Positions 12,324 through 15,893 of a DNA stretch of 15,893 nucleotides are shown one piece after another; within the stretch, counting starts at the first letter, position 1; every line of letters begins with the position of its first letter. The stretch is from NCBI GenBank assembly GCA_030147325.1, contig JASLAA010000227.1:1-15893 (forward strand), in the 5' to 3' direction. The position numbers and the translations under genes were made by a program. Below the pieces are notes generated by a model that was not told the origin of the DNA, ran no database searches, and worked only from the letters and a program-made list of their open reading frames with translations. Origin of the DNA: Arthrobacter sp. GTDB taxonomy: Bacteria > Actinomycetota > Actinomycetes > Actinomycetales > Micrococcaceae.

Positions 12324-14864
12324 TCACCGGGAGTCCGCGGTGCCGAGGTGCGCGGCGAGGTAGGGCGCCGTGGCGCTCCGCCCCGGTCCGAGCGCTGCGA
12401 CCTGCTGCGGAGTACCCGCAGCGACGACCGTTCCACCGTCCGTCCCGCCGCCCGGGCCGAGATCGATCACCCAGTCCGCCGCGGCGACCACCGCCATCGT
12501 GTGCTCGACGACGACAACGGTGTTGCCCGCCTCCACGAGTTTCCGGAGCTGGGCGAGGAGGAGCACGACGTCCGCCGGGTGGAGGCCCGTGGTGGGCTCG
12601 TCCAGCAGGTACAGGGTGTGTCCACGCCGTGCACGCTGCAACTCCGTGGCGAGCTTGATGCGCTGGGCCTCCCCGCCGGACAGCTCCGTGGCCGGCTGGC
12701 CCAGCCGCAGGTACCCCAGCCCCACCTCCTGGAGCGTCGTGAGGGAGCGGGCCACCCCTGGAAGCGCCGCGAGGAACTCCGCGGCTTCGTCCACCGTCAT
12801 GGCGAGGACGTCGGCGATCGAGTGCCCGTCCAGCCTGACCGCCAGTGTCTCCTCGTTGTACCGGGCGCCGTGGCAGGTGGGGCAGGGGCCGTAGCTCCCC
12901 GGCAGGAACAGGAGTTCCACCGAGACGAACCCTTCGCCCTGGCACGTCTCACACCGTCCGCCCTGGACGTTGAAGGAGAAGCGGCCGGCGCCGAACCCTC
13001 TAGCCCTGGCCTCGGCAGTGCCGGCGAAGGCCTTCCGCACCGCGTCGAACAGTCCCGTGTAGGTCGCCAGGTTGGAGCGCGGCGTACGCCCGATCGGCTT
13101 CTGGGTGACGCTGACGAGTCGGTCGACGTGCTCCAGGCCGGCGATGTCCGCGACCACCGTAGCGGTCCCGTCATCGGCGTCGTCGGCCTGGTCGGCGTCC
13201 ACGGGGGTGTCGTTGCGCACGTGCCGGCCGACGGCCTCGGCGAGGACGGTACTCACGAGGGTCGACTTGCCCGATCCGGAGACACCCGTGACCGCCGTGA
13301 GGACACCCAACGGGATCTCGGCGTCCAGCCCGTCGAGGTTGTGCCGCTGGATACCCCGCAGTCGCAGCCATGCGGTCGGCCGGAGCGGTGCGGCCCCGGG
13401 CGGCCCCGGTGCTGTGGAGGGTGACAGGAACGGCGCGGTGACGGACCCGGCGACAGTGGCGAGGCCCTCCACGGGTCCGCTGTAGATGATGGTGCCCCCA
13501 GCCTCGCCGGCGGACGGCCCGACGTCGACGATCCAGTCGGCTCTCCGCACGACGTCCATGTTGTGCTCGACCACGAAGACACTGTTCCCCGCGTCCTTCA
13601 GCGCCTCCAGGACGTTCAGGAGCGGTTCGACGTCGGCCGGGTGCAGGCCGGCGGACGGTTCGTCGAGGACGTAGATGACTCCGAAGAGTCCGGAGCGCAA
13701 CTGCGTCGCGATCCTCAGGCGCTGCATCTCCCCCGGCGACAGCGTGGGCGTCGCGCGGCCGAGGCTCAGGTACCCGAGCCCCAGGTCGACGAGGATCCGC
13801 AGCCGCTGGACGAGGTCCCTGCTGATGGTCACGGAGACCTCCGTCCCCTCTCCCGACGAGTGCGACCGGGAGGCCGAGGACGGATGCTCGACGGCGGCAG
13901 CGGGATCGAGGTGTGCCGCGAGATCGGCCAGCGGCAGGGCGTTCAGCTCCGCGATCGTGACGCCTCCGAAAGTCACGGCGAGCGCCTCCGGCCGCAGGCC
14001 GCTGCCGTGGCACAGAGCGCACGGACCGGACTCCATGAAGGGGAGCACGCGGTCGCGCATCTGCTGGCTCTTGGAATCGTGCAGCGTGTGCAGGACGTAG
14101 CTCTTGGCGCTCCAGAACCGGCCCTTGTAGGGCTTCGCAACCCGGTCCCGCTGTGGTGTCACCTCGACGACGGGCTGCTCGTCGGTGAACAGGAGCCAGT
14201 CCCTCGCCTCGACGGGCAGTTCCCGCCAGGGCGTGTCGATGTCGTGGCCGAGCTCACCGACCACGTCCCGGAGGTTCTTGCCCTGCCATGCGCCGGGCCA
14301 GGCCGCGATGGCACCTTCGCGGATGGTCAGCGACGGGTCGGGGACGAGCGTCTGCTCGGTGACGTCCCGGGCGATACCGAGGCCGTGGCACCGCGGGCAG
14401 GCCCCTGCGGCGGTGTTCGGTGAGAAGGCGTCGGACTCGAGCCTGCCCGCCGCCCCGTCCGGGTACGTCCCGGCCCGCGAGTAGAGCATACGGAGCGAGT
14501 TGGAGAGGGTCGTCAGGGTTCCCACCGTGGAGCGCACGCTCGGCGTCCCACGGCGCTGCTGGAGCGCGACGGCCGGTGGCAGCCCGGTGATGGACTCGAC
14601 GTGCGGGGCATTGCCCTGCTGGATGAGCCGCCGAGCATAGGGCGCCACGGATTCGAGGTACCTGCGCTGTGCCTCCGCGTAGATGGTGCCGAAGGCGAGC
14701 GAGGACTTCCCGGACCCGGAGACTCCCGTGAACGCGACCACGGAGTCCCTCGGGCAGTCCACGTCGACGTCGCGCAGGTTGTTCTCGCGCGCCCCTCGGA
14801 CTCGGACGAAGCCGTCCCTGGTCGGCGCGCTGGAGGTGGTCTCGTTTCTGGGCTCGTTCACCAT
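12324..14864 (-). CDS. UvrA-like tandem ABC ATPase lacking the UvrB-binding domain (UvrA2/DrrC type)
   Basis: Cytoplasmic protein of 846 residues with two ABC ATPase modules in UvrA order. Module I has Walker A GVSGSGKSS (47-55), signature LSPGEMQRL (375-383) and Walker B VIYVLDEPSAG (396-406). Module II has Walker A GVSGSGKST (527-535), signature LSGGEAQRI (728-736) and Walker B LYLLDEPTTG (751-760). CxxC pairs are at 156/159, 282/285, 638/641 and 661/664; the last two form the UvrA zinc module in GGRCETCQGEG and PCPTCHGARYN. Canonical UvrA has the UvrB-binding domain plus another CxxC between the LFxRIG-like segment and ACPxC. Here only about 24 residues separate LYSRAG from GACPRC, so that domain is absent. 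The family suggests DNA binding, perhaps in drug or damage tolerance as for Deinococcus UvrA2 and DrrC. The ATG at 14864 is preceded by a TAGGGT -10-like box, so GTG 14861 is an alternative leaderless start. Confidence 0.9.
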   Translation of the reverse strand: MVNEPRNETTSSAPTRDGFVRVRGARENNLRDVDVDCPRDSVVAFTGVSGSGKSSLAFGTIYAEAQRRYLESVAPYARRLIQQGNAPHVESITGLPPAVALQQRRGTPSVRSTVGTLTTLSNSLRMLYSRAGTYPDGAAGRLESDAFSPNTAAGACPRCHGLGIARDVTEQTLVPDPSLTIREGAIAAWPGAWQGKNLRDVVGELGHDIDTPWRELPVEARDWLLFTDEQPVVEVTPQRDRVAKPYKGRFWSAKSYVLHTLHDSKSQQMRDRVLPFMESGPCALCHGSGLRPEALAVTFGGVTIAELNALPLADLAAHLDPAAAVEHPSSASRSHSSGEGTEVSVTISRDLVQRLRILVDLGLGYLSLGRATPTLSPGEMQRLRIATQLRSGLFGVIYVLDEPSAGLHPADVEPLLNVLEALKDAGNSVFVVEHNMDVVRRADWIVDVGPSAGEAGGTIIYSGPVEGLATVAGSVTAPFLSPSTAPGPPGAAPLRPTAWLRLRGIQRHNLDGLDAEIPLGVLTAVTGVSGSGKSTLVSTVLAEAVGRHVRNDTPVDADQADDADDGTATVVADIAGLEHVDRLVSVTQKPIGRTPRSNLATYTGLFDAVRKAFAGTAEARARGFGAGRFSFNVQGGRCETCQGEGFVSVELLFLPGSYGPCPTCHGARYNEETLAVRLDGHSIADVLAMTVDEAAEFLAALPGVARSLTTLQEVGLGYLRLGQPATELSGGEAQRIKLATELQRARRGHTLYLLDEPTTGLHPADVVLLLAQLRKLVEAGNTVVVVEHTMAVVAAADWVIDLGPGGGTDGGTVVAAGTPQQVAALGPGRSATAPYLAAHLGTADSR

Positions 14865-15021
14865 CCCCACCCTACGGTCGTCGGACGGGAGTCCTCCCAC
14901 CGGGCGCCGACGGCACCGCGCCACGGCCGGTTCGCTGCTCCCGACCGCGCAGGCGGCCGCAGCGCCGATGATAGGCCTCGCCTCGCGCCAGTGGAAGATG
15001 CGCTGTGGCCGGCACCCCCGG

Positions 15022-15050
15022 TCGACGGCCCCCTGACGCATTCCTAGGCT
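15022..15050 (+). promoter_or_regulatory. Predicted leaderless promoter of the small acidic protein gene
   Basis: TCGACG (15022-15027) and TAGGCT (15045-15050) are spaced by 17 bases, and the -10 ends 6 bases before the ATG at 15057. TANNNT followed by 6-7 bases and ATG is the established signature of leaderless genes in actinobacteria. No standard ribosome binding site is present. Confidence 0.55.
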
Positions 15051-15056
15051 GGAACG

Positions 15057-15332
15057 ATGGCTGACATCAACGAAGAGTTCCCCACGCTGGACGATCTCAT
15101 CCCCGACAACGACGCCCTGCCGCGCCCGTCACGCCAGACCCACGGCAAGGCCGACGACCATGTGGACGACGACGCGCTAGCCCTCGCCACCGAGCGCGAG
15201 GAGGTTGCGCTGGGACTGAAGGACTACGTGCCCGACGACGTCCCGCCTGCCACGGATCCGCTTCCGGAGGGCGCCTCCCCCGAGGCCGACCTCGCGCAGC
15301 GCGGACTGCTGAGCGATCCCGACGGCTCCTGA
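15057..15332 (+). CDS. Small acidic protein of unknown function
   Basis: A 91-residue protein that I do not recognise. About a quarter of its residues are Asp or Glu (24 of 91), it has no Cys or Trp and only one Phe and one Tyr, and it is rich in Pro, so it is probably largely disordered and soluble. The middle part ALALATEREEVALGLKDY (about 40-57) is the only stretch likely to form a helix. There is no signal peptide or membrane segment. The coding assignment rests on the leaderless-type promoter directly before the ATG, on strong third-position GC codon bias, and on the very stable terminator 60 bases after its stop. It is divergent from the UvrA-like gene with 192 bases between the two starts. 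Confidence 0.68.
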   Translation: MADINEEFPTLDDLIPDNDALPRPSRQTHGKADDHVDDDALALATEREEVALGLKDYVPDDVPPATDPLPEGASPEADLAQRGLLSDPDGS

Positions 15333-15392
15333 CAGTCCGGCGGCGCTCGTCGCGGTCGCGGGTAGCCCATCCCGAGCACGCGGTGGCGGTGA

Positions 15393-15426
15393 CTGCAGGG
15401 CCTCACCGACCGGTGGGGCCCTGCAG
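15393..15426. terminator. Strong bidirectional GC-rich terminator hairpin
   Basis: Fifteen-base arms CTGCAGGGCCTCACC (15393-15407) and GGTGGGGCCCTGCAG (15412-15426) pair fully apart from one T-G wobble, with a 4-base loop GACC. It stands between the stop of the small acidic protein gene (15332) and the convergent stop of the oxidoreductase gene (15447). No T-run follows on either strand, as is common in high-GC actinobacteria. Confidence 0.85.
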
Positions 15427-15446
15427 GGTGATCCGTAGCGTGAGGG

Positions 15447-15893
15447 TCAGGGTTGCGTGATGACGACCTTGCCACTGCCGTTCTCGGCCAGGGTATGTGC
15501 CTCGACGACGTCGGCCAAGGGGAGTTCGTGGTCGACGCGGGGCGTGTAGAGCCCGTCCTGTCCGAGCGCGGCGGCGTACCGCAGGAGGGCCGAGTCGTTG
15601 CGCGCACTCACGCTCTTGACGCCGAGTCGCGCGGCTCCCTCCTGGTCGATGACGGTGACGACCCGGGAGGTGTTCCCGACGATGCCCAGCAGGTCCGGCA
15701 ACGAGTCCGACGGGGCGGAATGCAGGGCCGCATCCACGCCACCGGGCGCGAGGGCGGCCACGCGATCGGCCAGCCCCGGTCCGTACGTCGTCGGGAGGAC
15801 ACCGAGTGACTCCAGGTACGGGTGGTTGCTCTCGCGTCCGGCGCCGATGACGGTGGCGCCCGCTGCCCGAGCGAATGCCGCGGCGGCGCTGCC
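15447..15893 (-). CDS. Zinc-type alcohol dehydrogenase / quinone oxidoreductase-like protein (C-terminal part)
   Basis: Partial gene: 148 codons plus stop, open through the right edge of the window, so the N-terminal catalytic domain and the start lie outside. The visible part begins inside the Rossmann NAD(P)H-binding domain, with an AAAAFARAAGATVIGAGR stretch, then YLESLGV, a VDAALHSAP strand-turn and a VVTVID segment, and ends with the C-terminal motif PLADVVEAHTLAENGSGKVVI shared by medium-chain dehydrogenases/reductases of the NADPH:quinone oxidoreductase (QOR) group. Such enzymes reduce quinones, enones or aldehydes using NADPH. A GTG at 15761 could be mistaken for a start, but the homology to the family continues upstream of it. 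Substrate cannot be assigned. Confidence 0.85.
   Translation of the reverse strand, partial: GSAAAAFARAAGATVIGAGRESNHPYLESLGVLPTTYGPGLADRVAALAPGGVDAALHSAPSDSLPDLLGIVGNTSRVVTVIDQEGAARLGVKSVSARNDSALLRYAAALGQDGLYTPRVDHELPLADVVEAHTLAENGSGKVVITQP

Noticed and set aside
13563..14423. Plus-strand open frames opposite the UvrA-like gene
   Set aside because: They run antisense to conserved ATPase motifs and have no start signal or domain content of their own.
14865..15056. Search for an RNA gene or second promoter in the gap between the UvrA-like gene and the acidic protein gene
   Set aside because: Apart from the TAGGGT (minus strand, 14869-14874) and TAGGCT boxes nothing structured or conserved-looking was seen.

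Overview
The window is high-GC chromosomal DNA with dense, short-spaced genes, actinobacterial promoter signatures (TANNNT -10 boxes, several just upstream of a start codon) and protein families typical of soil Micrococcales. An Arthrobacter-like organism (Micrococcaceae) is the best guess, inferred from gene content and composition only. No tRNA, rRNA, CRISPR array, insertion sequence or phage gene was seen.

The left two thirds hold an arabinoside-utilisation locus. A minus-strand operon (6486 to 679) encodes a lipoprotein sugar-binding protein, two MalF/MalG-type permeases, a cytoplasmic GH51 alpha-L-arabinofuranosidase and an aldose-1-epimerase-like mutarotase. No ATPase is encoded here, so the importer must borrow one. 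A LacI-family regulator gene (6770-7786) lies just upstream on the same strand. Related CG-centred operator-like sequences occur in front of the operon (6674-6700, just downstream of a TTGACA promoter) and in front of the regulator (7840-7853, a perfect 14-bp palindrome). The second palindrome is shared with a divergent gene for a covalent-FAD alditol oxidase (AldO-type, 7932-9206), which places sugar-alcohol oxidation in the same predicted regulon. A very stable hairpin sits between the binding-protein gene and the permease genes.

The middle holds an MBL-fold metallohydrolase gene (9225-10088) convergent with the oxidase, then a YczE-type membrane protein gene (10186-10791) divergent from a MocR-type regulator gene (10853-12268). 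Nested inverted repeats lie in their 61-bp intergenic region. This is a regulator/target pair.

The right side holds a UvrA-like tandem ABC ATPase (12324-14864) that lacks the UvrB-binding region, a small acidic protein of unknown function (15057-15332) with a predicted leaderless promoter, a strong bidirectional terminator, and the C-terminal part of a zinc-type alcohol dehydrogenase/quinone oxidoreductase-like protein running off the right edge. The left edge carries a P-loop thymidylate-kinase-like gene whose start may lie outside the window.
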